Counted from the first letter of the stretch, positions 17,836-24,912 are shown. The stretch is 25,348 bases of DNA from an uncultured Armatimonadota bacterium (GCA_903881535.1 CAIRTT010000106.1:1-25348); one strand, 5' to 3'. Program-made: numbers and translations. The notes: generated from the sequence alone by a model not told the origin.

Positions 17836-17852
17836 TTGAGATTATTTCTCAA
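17836..17852. promoter_or_regulatory. Inverted repeat upstream of signalling operon, possible operator
   Basis: TTGAGA and TCTCAA form a perfect 6-bp inverted repeat with a 5-nt AT-only spacer (TTATT), in an AT-rich stretch about 95 bp upstream of the first gene of the operon. The size and symmetry suit a dimeric regulator site; function is inferred from position only. Confidence 0.3.
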
Positions 17853-17882
17853 GGTGCACCGCATTCTCCCTGATTTAGTATG

Positions 17883-17918
17883 CTACCGTCAATGCAAAAT
17901 GAAACGTGCAAACGGTAG
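17883..17918. repeat. 7-bp inverted repeat with 22-nt spacer between operon and lipoprotein gene
   Basis: CTACCGT (17883-17889) and ACGGTAG (17912-17918) are exact inverted copies around a 22-nt spacer. No T-tract follows either arm, so a terminator is unlikely. It lies upstream of the membrane-protein gene and downstream of the lipoprotein terminator; its role is unknown. Confidence 0.3.
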
Positions 17919-17941
17919 TGACAGTACGTGGCAAAAATGCA

Positions 17942-17976
17942 AATCGCCCCCTGCAGCATTGCTGCAGGGGGCGATT
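17942..17976 (-). terminator. Strong rho-independent terminator of the lipoprotein gene
   Basis: AATCGCCCCCTGCAGCA and its exact reverse complement form a 17-bp perfect stem with one unpaired central base (in practice a small loop). On the minus strand it is followed by a T-rich run containing TTTTT, and it lies 19 bp past the stop codon of the lipoprotein gene. It also shields the signalling operon promoter region from read-through. Confidence 0.85.
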
Positions 17977-17995
17977 CTGCCACAAACGTCGATGT

Positions 17996-19420
17996 TTACT
18001 TCAAGCGAAGCTCGACGGCGGTCAATACACCCGCCGCATAGCTACCCTTGGCAGTCACGCGGTTAGCACTCGCAAGTCCGGCGAAGAATGTTGCACGGTT
18101 GGTGTCATCTCCACGGCCATCCTCGAATTGTGCACCAGCGGCAACGATAACGTTCACACTTGCAGCACCAGGGACAAAACCTTCGAATTCAGATATTGGG
18201 CTGAGGGTAAACGTACCGGCGGTTGCATCGATACTGATTGCCCTACCCTTAGCTTCTGCCTCGTTCGAATCGTCATCCCCTTCGGATTCTGATTCAGACT
18301 TCACTAACGTTGCCGTAAGTGTGTTTGTGGCTGCGTTGTAGGTACCCTTTACTTCTGCAATCGAAGCTGCACCGAGGGTTGCAAAGTACTCTGCTTCTGT
18401 GAGCATCACACCACGGTGCGCACGGAAGACGGTCGTGTCGGTAACGACCACATTCACCGTTGACTGTGTTGGGACAAAGTCATCGGACTCTGTGATTGCA
18501 ATGGTAAAGGAGCGTGTAGCCGTTGATGGCGATGTGACAAGTCCCTTGACTTCAGGGATTCCGCGGCCATTGGTTTGACCACCGGCTGACTTGTCCTCAA
18601 TCTTGATTTTCGTGGCCTTCAGGACACCGGTAACGGTGTCAAATGTGCCATTGACCTCAACAAAGAGGTTGTTCGCAAGCGCAGGGCTGGACTGGTTCTT
18701 CTCGTAGAAGACGACCGTCGTGGCATCCACAGAAACTTCTGTCTTCCACGCACCACTCGTCAACGTGAACGACTGGACCGGTGCGGTACCGGTGAGCCCA
18801 GTGATCGTTCCGTGGTAATCCTCATCATGATGGCGCGACTTGTCAGACAAGGTTGAGTCATCGCCACGCTTTACCTTAGGCGTGACAGCACCATTCGCGA
18901 GCACAAAGTTTGGAAGATCAAAGTCGATGACAAGCTTGCTTGTAACACCATCAGCGATCACGGTTGGAGTCTCAAGCGTGCTCGTAAAGAGGACATTTCC
19001 AGCCGCATCACGTGTAAGCGATGCTGCAAAAGGTGTCTTTACGCCGGTCGTGCTACCCTTTGGAAAGCGCGTGATTTCAGGCCCCATCGTGAGGCGAACC
19101 TGTGTGTAGGTTCCAACAGCGATGGCGATATCAGAGAGGAATGCAAACCGTGGACCCGCATTGTCATGCAAAAGTTGCAGATCCATGCTCTTGCCAACGA
19201 CATCCTCGAAGACGGTCACATCTGCGCCACTGGCATCAAGCAGCTCAACCTTGTAAATCGTAGCCCAGATCTGCTGATGATCATCACGGAAGTCATCCGC
19301 GGCAAATGCCTGCAGACGTCCCGTACCGCCAGACTGTGTTCCACCACCGCCACCACCACATCCGGCAATCGACACCACTGCTGCGAGTGCAATGACTGCA
19401 CCTATTCCAAATTGCTTCAT
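17996..19420 (-). CDS. Lipoprotein with DUF4382-like and repeated DUF5666-like domains
   Basis: This 474-residue protein begins with a signal peptide ending in the lipobox SIAG-C21, followed by a poly-glycine linker, so it is lipid-anchored after export. Residues about 33-175 resemble DUF4382 (WATIYKVELLDASGADVTVF, IAIAVGTYTQVRLTM). About three DUF5666-like beta modules follow, near 200-275, 285-370 and 390-474. Each has a VxGxV/VKGT-type opening and an A-x-V-E/K-type end such as GVLKATKIKIED and GVLTAVELRLK. An acidic linker rich in S, E and D separates the last two. The molecular role of these domains is not known to me. The start ATG has a very good GAGGAG 8 nt upstream. It is a single-gene unit with its own promoter and terminator. 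Confidence 0.85.
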   Translation of the reverse strand: MKQFGIGAVIALAAVVSIAGCGGGGGGTQSGGTGRLQAFAADDFRDDHQQIWATIYKVELLDASGADVTVFEDVVGKSMDLQLLHDNAGPRFAFLSDIAIAVGTYTQVRLTMGPEITRFPKGSTTGVKTPFAASLTRDAAGNVLFTSTLETPTVIADGVTSKLVIDFDLPNFVLANGAVTPKVKRGDDSTLSDKSRHHDEDYHGTITGLTGTAPVQSFTLTSGAWKTEVSVDATTVVFYEKNQSSPALANNLFVEVNGTFDTVTGVLKATKIKIEDKSAGGQTNGRGIPEVKGLVTSPSTATRSFTIAITESDDFVPTQSTVNVVVTDTTVFRAHRGVMLTEAEYFATLGAASIAEVKGTYNAATNTLTATLVKSESESEGDDDSNEAEAKGRAISIDATAGTFTLSPISEFEGFVPGAASVNVIVAAGAQFEDGRGDDTNRATFFAGLASANRVTAKGSYAAGVLTAVELRLK

Positions 19421-19477
19421 TTTGTAATCTCCTCAACCATGCAAAGGCTTTGCCGGGACGTCAGCAAATGCGTATGC

Positions 19478-19491
19478 TGTCTATATAGACA
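19478..19491. promoter_or_regulatory. 14-bp perfect palindrome at the expected start of the lipoprotein transcript
   Basis: TGTCTATATAGACA is a perfect palindrome centred about 64 nt upstream of the lipoprotein ORF. It begins 7 nt downstream of the predicted -10 hexamer, where a repressor would block initiation. It is a candidate operator by symmetry and position. Confidence 0.4.
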
Positions 19492-19497
19492 TGGTTT

Positions 19498-19527
19498 GTT
19501 ATACGGATAGTTCCTCCGAAAATACAA
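19498..19527 (-). promoter_or_regulatory. Promoter of the lipoprotein gene
   Basis: On the minus strand TTGTAT (-35) and TATAAC (-10) are spaced by 18 bp, with a predicted 5' leader of about 70 nt before the ATG. This is the best consensus match in the 278-bp gap between the lipoprotein gene and the lyase-like gene. The remainder of that gap shows nothing else I can name. Confidence 0.45.
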
Positions 19528-19698
19528 CCTGTCATACCTACGGTATTTGGTTGCGTGAGATATATTGCATTCCTCGTTAACTTCGGTTAATCGTAGTGAC
19601 ATTGATGCACGTTCCAGTGCCAAATGCGCGATGGCGATTGCCGGTCTGAACTCCACGAAATCCTATGATTGATGAACGTCCATTGTAAATATTAGGGG

Positions 19699-20586
19699 TT
19701 AGTCAATCCATCCTGTAGCGAGCAGGCTTGAGATGAGTGAATCGTCACCGATGAACCGGAGTGGCGAACGGACATCCCCCACGGGGATACCAAGCGCATC
19801 CAACAAGCGCTTTTGCGTCGGGACAACGCCCCCGCTTACAAGCATCCGAATCAGCTCCTGGACATTTCCAGACAGCTGGCGTGCATCGTCAATACGAACA
19901 TCATCAATCGCCGACTGTAGACGGTGGTAAAGCCGGGCACTGTGGTTGTACGTGCTACCCACAAAGCTGACAGCACCGGCAAGTGCCGCGGAGAGATAGT
20001 GCTCATCACAACCCCACGGGAGGTCGTACACACTTCCGTATTCACGAACCATTTGTGCGTACTCAATCAGATCCGGCTTGCTATACTTACATCCCGCAAA
20101 GTTCACCATCCGCGATGCCTTTGCTATGAAATCCATCATCGAAAAGTCAACCTGCGTCAGTCCCGGGAGGTGGTAGTAGTATGTTGGAAGACCGCTTGCT
20201 GCATCCGCAATGGCCGCAAAGCTATCGATAGCCGCATCCACGCTCGCCGGGCGGTGGTAAAAACACGGCAGCGCAGCAACTGCATCCGCCCCCGCCGCCA
20301 CAGCATGCTTTGTCAATGCAATCGCATCCCGCTCAGAAGCTGCCCCAACATGCGCAATGACATGAAGTCCAGGAGGTGTTGCAGCAAGCCAGGTATCAAG
20401 TACCGCCATCCGTTCAGAAAGCGTAAGAGAAAGCCCCTCGCCCGTTGTCCCGCAAACAAAAGCACCGACAACGCCATTGCGTACAAGCGCATCTGCTTGC
20501 AATGGAATCGCGCAAAGGTTGAGATCCCCAGCCGCATTAAAAGGCGTATGTGGTGCGGCCAGCAGACCGCGTAGTTGCAAGTTCAT
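19699..20586 (-). CDS. N-acetylneuraminate lyase-like aldolase (DapA/NanA family)
   Basis: This 295-residue class I aldolase belongs to the dihydrodipicolinate synthase/N-acetylneuraminate lyase family. Diagnostic parts are GTTGEG (46-51), which binds the substrate carboxylate, the catalytic tyrosine within TYYYHLPG (about 135-142), and the Schiff-base lysine K167 in AGCKYSKPDL. The YYYHLPG and GCKYS forms are closer to sialate lyases than to DapA, and the upstream sialidase-like gene on the same strand supports that reading: cleavage of a sialic acid to pyruvate and N-acetylmannosamine. I chose the ATG at 20586, with AGGA 6 nt upstream, over a TTG two codons earlier. The protein is cytoplasmic. 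Other 2-keto-3-deoxy-sugar aldolases of the family remain possible. No kinase, epimerase or transporter of the usual nan pathway is seen. Confidence 0.82.
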   Translation of the reverse strand: MNLQLRGLLAAPHTPFNAAGDLNLCAIPLQADALVRNGVVGAFVCGTTGEGLSLTLSERMAVLDTWLAATPPGLHVIAHVGAASERDAIALTKHAVAAGADAVAALPCFYHRPASVDAAIDSFAAIADAASGLPTYYYHLPGLTQVDFSMMDFIAKASRMVNFAGCKYSKPDLIEYAQMVREYGSVYDLPWGCDEHYLSAALAGAVSFVGSTYNHSARLYHRLQSAIDDVRIDDARQLSGNVQELIRMLVSGGVVPTQKRLLDALGIPVGDVRSPLRFIGDDSLISSLLATGWID

Positions 20587-20677
20587 TCTCAATCCTAATT
20601 CCGTTCCAAGAGGTTAGATCAGGCTACAGGATGGGAGGCAGATTCAGCGCGGATACGAACGATGTCGACCTATTGCA

Positions 20678-21751
20678 CTACCGGCGCATCGCCTTGAGGC
20701 GGGCATCCGCTTCCGAAAGCTTTAGGCGTACCGTCATGATGTATGGCTGCTCCCCCTTGGTCCAGTGACCATAGGTCGTCGTTACGATTGTGCCATCCTT
20801 TTGCAGTAAAACACCCGGATAGGCGCAGTCACCAGAATATGTATTATCCATTAAACGGATCCGGTACTGGCCTTCTGTGCCATCGAGGATGTCCTGATAG
20901 TTCCCAACCCACGCCACCCAGTCGCCTGCGGTTGGGCTCTCGAGCGTCGTGTCGCGGAAGGAGATGAACAAGCGGCCATCCCGCGTGTAAACAGCCGTGT
21001 GCCGATCGCCCGTCAGTGCTCCTGGGAGCTCAACAGGGTCTGTCCACGTGACACCTTCATCATCTGAATGAATCACCATAGAGTTAAACTTGCGGCTGTT
21101 CTCGCGCATCAGAATCGTGATGCGCTTGCCATCCGGGGAGCGCAGCACGCCGGGTTCGCAAAGATGCGCCTTTGGATGTCCAGCAATCACGGTTGGGTTT
21201 GACCAAGTCTGGCCACCATCCGCGCTCCGGATAGAGTAAACCGTGAACTTTGTCACCTTTTTACTGTTCTCGTAAAAACGGCCATCATCGTGGAAGAATG
21301 CCAAATGATCGCCATTTTTAAGGCGAACCACACTGCTCATCGGGACGATGCCACCGTAGTTTCCAACGGCACGGAGCTCGCTAAATGTACGGCCATCATC
21401 TTCAGAAATAGCAGACCGCACCGGGAAGAGCCCACTAAACATCACCAGGCGTTTTTTGTTGTCTGGGCCGGTAAGGCGGAACAGCGTTGGGCACTCTCCG
21501 CTGGTCGTCCAGTTTGCGGGTGTCGGGAGGCGCGTGGACCAAGTTTTGCCACCATCTGTGGAGCGCTTGTACATAACCGGTCCCTTGCCATGCCCTTTCG
21601 GGTAGACGCAGAGGATGGTCTTGTTGTCATCCAGCAAAACAGTCGTGGGGTGGCCAAGATACTGACCAGGCTCACGGTCGACCAGAAACTGTCGCTGCGT
21701 ATCGCCTGCAAGGTCCACTACGGGAATTTTGTAGCCACGGTCAACTGCCAT
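20678..21751 (-). CDS. Sialidase-like BNR/Asp-box repeat protein
   Basis: This 357-residue protein carries several Asp-box repeats, the S-x-D-x-G-x-T-W turns of six-bladed sialidase propellers: STDGGKTWS, SEDDGRTFSE, RSADGGQTWS and HSDDEGVTWT. Possible active-site arginines include those in LFPVRSAIS, GDRHTAV and FISFRDTT, but I cannot assign the catalytic triad. The N-terminal FRIP-type motif of classical sialidases is not seen; GYKIP and YLGHPTT stand in the region where it is expected. There is no signal peptide (MAVDRGYKIPVVD), so the enzyme would be cytoplasmic, unusual for a sialidase that attacks glycans outside the cell. AAGGA lies 12 nt upstream of the ATG. The lyase-like gene follows 91 bp downstream on the same strand. 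Glycoside hydrolase activity is plausible; the exact substrate is open. Confidence 0.8.
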   Translation of the reverse strand: MAVDRGYKIPVVDLAGDTQRQFLVDREPGQYLGHPTTVLLDDNKTILCVYPKGHGKGPVMYKRSTDGGKTWSTRLPTPANWTTSGECPTLFRLTGPDNKKRLVMFSGLFPVRSAISEDDGRTFSELRAVGNYGGIVPMSSVVRLKNGDHLAFFHDDGRFYENSKKVTKFTVYSIRSADGGQTWSNPTVIAGHPKAHLCEPGVLRSPDGKRITILMRENSRKFNSMVIHSDDEGVTWTDPVELPGALTGDRHTAVYTRDGRLFISFRDTTLESPTAGDWVAWVGNYQDILDGTEGQYRIRLMDNTYSGDCAYPGVLLQKDGTIVTTTYGHWTKGEQPYIMTVRLKLSEADARLKAMRR

Positions 21752-21949
21752 TTGTAATCGCTATCCTTCACATCACTTATCGATAGAACGCACCGCACAT
21801 TCACAGTATTTGTCTAAAAATCCTGCACTGGGAGCACTTGCGCGCCGTTATCCCTTGCACGTTTTAACGAAACTTGCCCGATACCCCGGAAAGGAAAGCG
21901 TAGTGGTGCAATACTTTACGCATCGCATTGCCGCAATGAGGATATCTGA

Positions 21950-23458
21950 ATGATAAAAGCCAACATCACTGTTGATAAAGACTACACCTTCTCCGCTATC
22001 GATCCCCGCGTCTACGGCGGCTTCGCCGAGCACCTTGGACGCCACATTTACACGGGTATTTACGAGCCAGGGCACCCGCTGGCCGATGAGCAGGGTTGGC
22101 GCACGGATGTAATTGACCTTGTGAAGGCGCTTCAGATGCCGATTATCCGCTATCCAGGCGGGAACTTTGTGAGCGGGTACAACTGGGAGGATGGCGTCGG
22201 CCCCAAGGCTGACCGCCCACGCCGCCTCGAGATGGCATGGGGCGTGACCGAGACCAATGAAGTCGGCACCAATGAGTTTATGGACTGGGCGAAGAAGGTT
22301 GGCACGGAGCCGATGATGGCTGTGAACCTCGGGACCCGCGGTCCTGCGAACGCACAAAACCTGGTCGAATACTGCAACCACCCTGGCGGCTCAAAGTACT
22401 CCGACCTCCGTAAGTCCCATGGCTACGCAGATCCGCACAATGTCAAGGTTTGGTGTCTTGGCAATGAAATGGATGGCCCATGGCAGATGGGTGCGAAGAC
22501 CGCCTACGAGTATGGCCGCATCGCAAATGAGTCAGCAAAGCTGATGAAGTGGACCGACTCGCGCATCGAGACCATTCTTTGCGGCTCAAGCGCACGCTCG
22601 ATGCCATCCTTTGGTAAATGGGAATGGGAATCGCTGCACGAGTGCTACGAAAATGTCGACTACGTCTCGCTGCACACCTACTACGCCAACCGCGAAAAGG
22701 ACTTCGGTTCATTCTTTGCAGAGCCCGATAACATGAGCGACTTCATCGCGGAGACAGCAGCTCTCTGTGATGCGGTCAAGGCAGCGAAAAAGTCAAAAAA
22801 AACGGTCAACCTCAGCTTTGATGAATGGAATGTCTGGTACCACTCGGGCGATTGGAATCAGAATGGCGAGCGCTGGGATGATGTCCGTCCGCAGCTCGAA
22901 GACATTTACGACATGGCGGATGTGCTTGTCGTAGGCGGAATGCTGCTCTCGATGCTCGAGCATGCTGATCGGCTAAAAATTGGCTGTATCGCGCAAATTG
23001 TCAATGTCATCGCCCCGATCATGACGGTCCCCGGCGGCGGCGCGTGGCGTCAGTCGACGTATTGGCCATTGATGCACGCAAGTGTTTACGGTCGTGGCAC
23101 CGCGCTGCGCGCGGTCGTCGATGCGCCTCTCTACGATGCCAAGTCCCGTGAGCGTGTGCCTACGATCAAGCAGCAGGCAGTCCTCAGCGAGGATGGGTCT
23201 GAGCTGACATTATTTGTCATTAACCGTGAGCCAAGCGGTGAGCAGTGTGAGCTAACATTGGACCTCCGGTCGTTTGGCAAGCTTTCCCCGCTTAGCCATA
23301 CGGTTATCGCTAACCCAGATATGAATGCGGTCAACTCGCTTGAGAATCCGAACAATGTGGTGCCATCGGATGTCAAACTGGGCCAACCAGATGGTGGGAA
23401 GTTGAATGTTGTCCTCGCCGGGCGTTCCTGGAATGTGATTCGCTTCAAGGTTGGCTAG
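21950..23458 (+). CDS. Alpha-L-arabinofuranosidase, glycoside hydrolase family 51
   Basis: This 502-residue protein has the normal length for intracellular GH51 enzymes, which release L-arabinofuranose from arabinan, arabinoxylan and their oligosaccharides. The catalytic acid/base is E173 in CLGNEMDGPWQ and the nucleophile is E292 in SFDEWNVWY. Other family stretches are the N-terminal YGGFAEHLGRHIYTGIYEPG and RYPGGNFVSGYNWEDGVGP. A beta-sandwich domain closes the C-terminus, ending SWNVIRFKV. No signal peptide is present, so it acts on imported oligosaccharides. The start ATG has GAGG 8 nt upstream. It is divergent from the sialidase-like gene across a 198-bp gap that may hold both promoters, and is followed by a terminator at 23498. 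The symbol abfA is used for many homologues, but I leave it blank. Confidence 0.95.
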   Translation: MIKANITVDKDYTFSAIDPRVYGGFAEHLGRHIYTGIYEPGHPLADEQGWRTDVIDLVKALQMPIIRYPGGNFVSGYNWEDGVGPKADRPRRLEMAWGVTETNEVGTNEFMDWAKKVGTEPMMAVNLGTRGPANAQNLVEYCNHPGGSKYSDLRKSHGYADPHNVKVWCLGNEMDGPWQMGAKTAYEYGRIANESAKLMKWTDSRIETILCGSSARSMPSFGKWEWESLHECYENVDYVSLHTYYANREKDFGSFFAEPDNMSDFIAETAALCDAVKAAKKSKKTVNLSFDEWNVWYHSGDWNQNGERWDDVRPQLEDIYDMADVLVVGGMLLSMLEHADRLKIGCIAQIVNVIAPIMTVPGGGAWRQSTYWPLMHASVYGRGTALRAVVDAPLYDAKSRERVPTIKQQAVLSEDGSELTLFVINREPSGEQCELTLDLRSFGKLSPLSHTVIANPDMNAVNSLENPNNVVPSDVKLGQPDGGKLNVVLAGRSWNVIRFKVG

Positions 23459-23465
23459 GTTGTTA

Positions 23466-23489
23466 GTTTGGTTTGTTTGTTTGTTTGTG
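23466..23489. repeat. GTTT microsatellite
   Basis: Four perfect tandem GTTT units (23471-23486), plus flanking partial units, lie just after the arabinofuranosidase stop and before its terminator. Such runs are prone to slippage; no function is implied. Confidence 0.7.
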
Positions 23490-23497
23490 AAAATTGG

Positions 23498-23542
23498 ACC
23501 CTCTCTGTGGCGTAATGCTGTGGGGAGGGTTTTTCTTTTTTC
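23498..23542 (+). terminator. Rho-independent terminator of the arabinofuranosidase gene
   Basis: ACCCTCTC (23498-23505) pairs with GGGAGGGT (23523-23530, one G-U pair) around a 17-nt loop, and a long T-rich run (TTTTTCTTTTTT) follows. It lies 39 bp past the stop codon. Confidence 0.85.
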
Positions 23543-23591
23543 TTTCTAGCAGATTTAAATGGGCTTGCGTGGTGGATGGAAAAATCTCTGC

Positions 23592-23617
23592 GTAGGGGCG
23601 GGCCGCTGTGCCCGCCC
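23592..23617 (+). repeat. REP-like hairpin, copy A
   Basis: A GTAG tetranucleotide (23592-23595) is followed directly by GGGCGGGC, a 6-nt loop and GCCCGCCC, a perfect 8-bp stem. GTAG plus an adjacent hairpin is the layout recognised by REP-associated (RAYT) transposases. No T-tract follows, so it is not a typical terminator. Confidence 0.65.
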
Positions 23618-23682
23618 GCGGGTTTCGATATGTGGATGGTTGATGGTTTTGCAGATGCCTGTTGCTAGCGACCTTGGTTAAT

Positions 23683-23963
23683 GCGCTTGCGTGGTGGATG
23701 TATCGCGTATGTGCCGAGGTCGCCGGATGTTACACGAATTCCGTTATCCAGCTGGTTCGGCTAGGCTTATCGGTAACGATCTCTGGCTAAGTGGGTCGAC
23801 CATCCCCGATGGCAGATCTTTAGGAATCGACTTGCCGTGGTGGAATTGGCCATCGTGGATGGTGCCCGACCTAATAGCCGCCGAATGCGTGCTGACTTGC
23901 AAAATCTGATCAGTGGACAGTCCGGCTAGCGGCACTCCCGCTCAACATTCCACCACGCGGCGC
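23683..23963. mobile_element. 281-bp imperfect palindromic (MITE-like fold-back) element, copy A
   Basis: The ends are inverted copies: the left end begins GCGCTTGCGTGGTGGATGT, and the right end read in reverse complement begins GCGCCGCGTGGTGGAATGT. Pairing continues inward: GTGCCG and GCCGGA in the left arm (about 23711-23728) match the same blocks in the reverse-complemented right arm. Near the centre, GGCTA (23785-23789) pairs with TAGCC (23875-23879), GGTCG with CGACC, ACCATCC with GGATGGT, and CGATGG with CCATCG, around a 37-nt loop (23813-23849). The whole element can thus fold on itself. It has no transposase, which fits a non-autonomous element or a structured RNA. No target-site duplication is evident. 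Confidence 0.65.
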
Positions 23964-24010
23964 GTTGAGAGGTTTGTTCGTATTGATTTGAAGATGGATG
24001 GAATCTTCGT

Positions 24011-24036
24011 TTAGGGGCGGGCCACTGTGCCCGCCC
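24011..24036 (+). repeat. REP-like hairpin, copy B
   Basis: The same 8-bp GGGCGGGC/GCCCGCCC stem and 6-nt loop as copy A, 419 bp downstream. The preceding tetranucleotide is TTAG instead of GTAG, and one loop base differs. Confidence 0.6.
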
Positions 24037-24101
24037 GCGCGTTTCGATGCCTGGTTGGTTGATGGATTTGCAGATGGCTGGTGTTGACGACCTGGGTAAA
24101 T

Positions 24102-24382
24102 GCGCTTGCGTGGTGGATGTATCGCGTATGTGCCGAGGTCGCCGGATGTTACGCGAAATCCGATAACCATCCTGTTCGGCTAGGCTTGTCGGTGCCGTTC
24201 TCTGGCTAAGTGGGTCGACCATCCCCGATGGCAGATCTTTAGGAATCGACTTACCGTGGTGGAATTGGCCATCGTGGACGGTGCCCGCCCTGATAGCCGC
24301 CGAATGCGTGCTGACTTGCAAAATCTGATCAGTGGACAGTCCGGCTAGCGGCCCACCCGCTCCACATTCCACCACGCGGTGC
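24102..24382. mobile_element. 281-bp imperfect palindromic (MITE-like fold-back) element, copy B
   Basis: This is the second copy of the element at 23683-23963, with no net length change. Left and right inverted ends are kept, as is the outer GGCTA/TAGCC pairing. Two differences in the central right arm (GGATGGT to GGACGGT, and CGACC to CGCCC) weaken the inner stem instead of compensating, so the structure is not under obvious selection in both copies. Confidence 0.65.
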
Positions 24383-24434
24383 GCTGACAGGCTGGTCCGA
24401 CAACAACTCTGCCTTTCGATGATAAAAGCTCTGC

Positions 24435-24458
24435 GTAGGGGCGGACCAACTATGCCCT
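24435..24458 (+). repeat. Degenerate REP-like hairpin, copy C
   Basis: It starts with the same CTCTGCGTAGGGGCGG lead as copy A, but the stem has decayed (GGGCGGAC against ATGCCCTG). It is spaced 424 bp from copy B. The palindromic element that would follow is absent; the YciI-like gene begins 86 bp later. Confidence 0.5.
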
Positions 24459-24543
24459 GTGACACCAAAGAAGGAGGCAAGCGCTTGCATTAAGCTGGTC
24501 GTTCTAAGGAAAATACCCAATTCGTGACACGGTACGATACGCA

Positions 24544-24843
24544 ATGCGCAAACACTTTCTGCTCATCTACCACTACGCCCCGGATTACATCGAACGCCGT
24601 GCAGCGTTTCGCTCCCACCACCTCACGCTCGCAGCGGCTGCCGCGGATGCCGGAGACCTCATCCTCGGCGGTGCTCTCACCGACCCCTTCGACACCGGCT
24701 TGCTGCTCTTTCACAGCATTGACAAATCCACCGCGGATGCTTTTGCTCAAGCCGATCCCTACGTCACGAATGGTCTCGTCGAGCGCTACGAAGTCCGCCA
24801 TTGGGTCACGGTGGCTGGCGCACTTGCCGCAGAACCGGTTTAG
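24544..24843 (+). CDS. YciI-family protein
   Basis: This 99-residue single-domain protein of the YciI fold has the expected parts: an N-terminal FLLIYHY strand, an R-S-H-H-L segment (23-27) holding the conserved histidine, DAGDLILGGAL (36-45), and the family signature DPYVTNGLV (71-79). The fold is a ferredoxin-like dimer; relatives include the dehydrochlorinase TftG, but for most members the reaction is unknown. No ribosome-binding site is visible. A -10-like TACGAT ends 5 nt before the ATG, so a leaderless transcript is possible (inference). It stands alone between the repeat array and the FG-GAP gene. Confidence 0.9.
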   Translation: MRKHFLLIYHYAPDYIERRAAFRSHHLTLAAAAADAGDLILGGALTDPFDTGLLLFHSIDKSTADAFAQADPYVTNGLVERYEVRHWVTVAGALAAEPV

Positions 24844-24912
24844 CCCGCATCCATCAAGTTTTCGCGGGTTTACAAACTAGGGTATTCGCTCCTGCGTGTC
24901 GAAACAGATGAC

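Larger units (their letters stand above)
23563..24460. repeat. Tandem array with 419-bp period, two copies plus partial ends
   Basis: This span fills most of the 1.1-kb gap between the arabinofuranosidase and YciI-like genes. Sequence from about 23594 to 23975 recurs at 24013-24394 with an exact offset of 419 bp. The central parts are nearly identical and the flanks more diverged. Each period holds one REP-like hairpin followed by one 281-bp imperfect palindrome. A lone copy of the palindrome's left end (23563-23578) precedes the first hairpin, and a third, degraded hairpin (24435-24458) closes the array. I see no credible gene: open frames exist on both strands, but their ends have arginine- and serine-rich composition typical of non-coding sequence. 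Confidence 0.85.

Noticed and set aside
19421..19475. Possible cyclic di-GMP (GEMM) riboswitch in the lipoprotein leader, suggested by GGCAAAGCC
   Set aside because: The surrounding conserved GEMM elements (the first CACGCA-type core and the paired helices around it) are not present. The motif instead forms a small GCAAA/TTTGC hairpin before the ribosome-binding site.
23498..23617. REP-like hairpin A as a second terminator for the arabinofuranosidase gene
   Set aside because: No T-tract follows the hairpin, and a good terminator already ends at about 23542; copies B and C are not behind any gene.
23563..24460. CRISPR array
   Set aside because: Period is 419 bp with only two full units and internal palindromes; there are no short direct repeats with unique spacers and no cas genes.
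23926..24480. 184-residue minus-strand frame across the second palindromic element
   Set aside because: A conserved stretch appears in both copies only because the DNA is nearly identical. The ends are R/S/P-rich, there is no ribosome-binding site, and the frame spans the REP-like hairpin. I treat it as non-coding.
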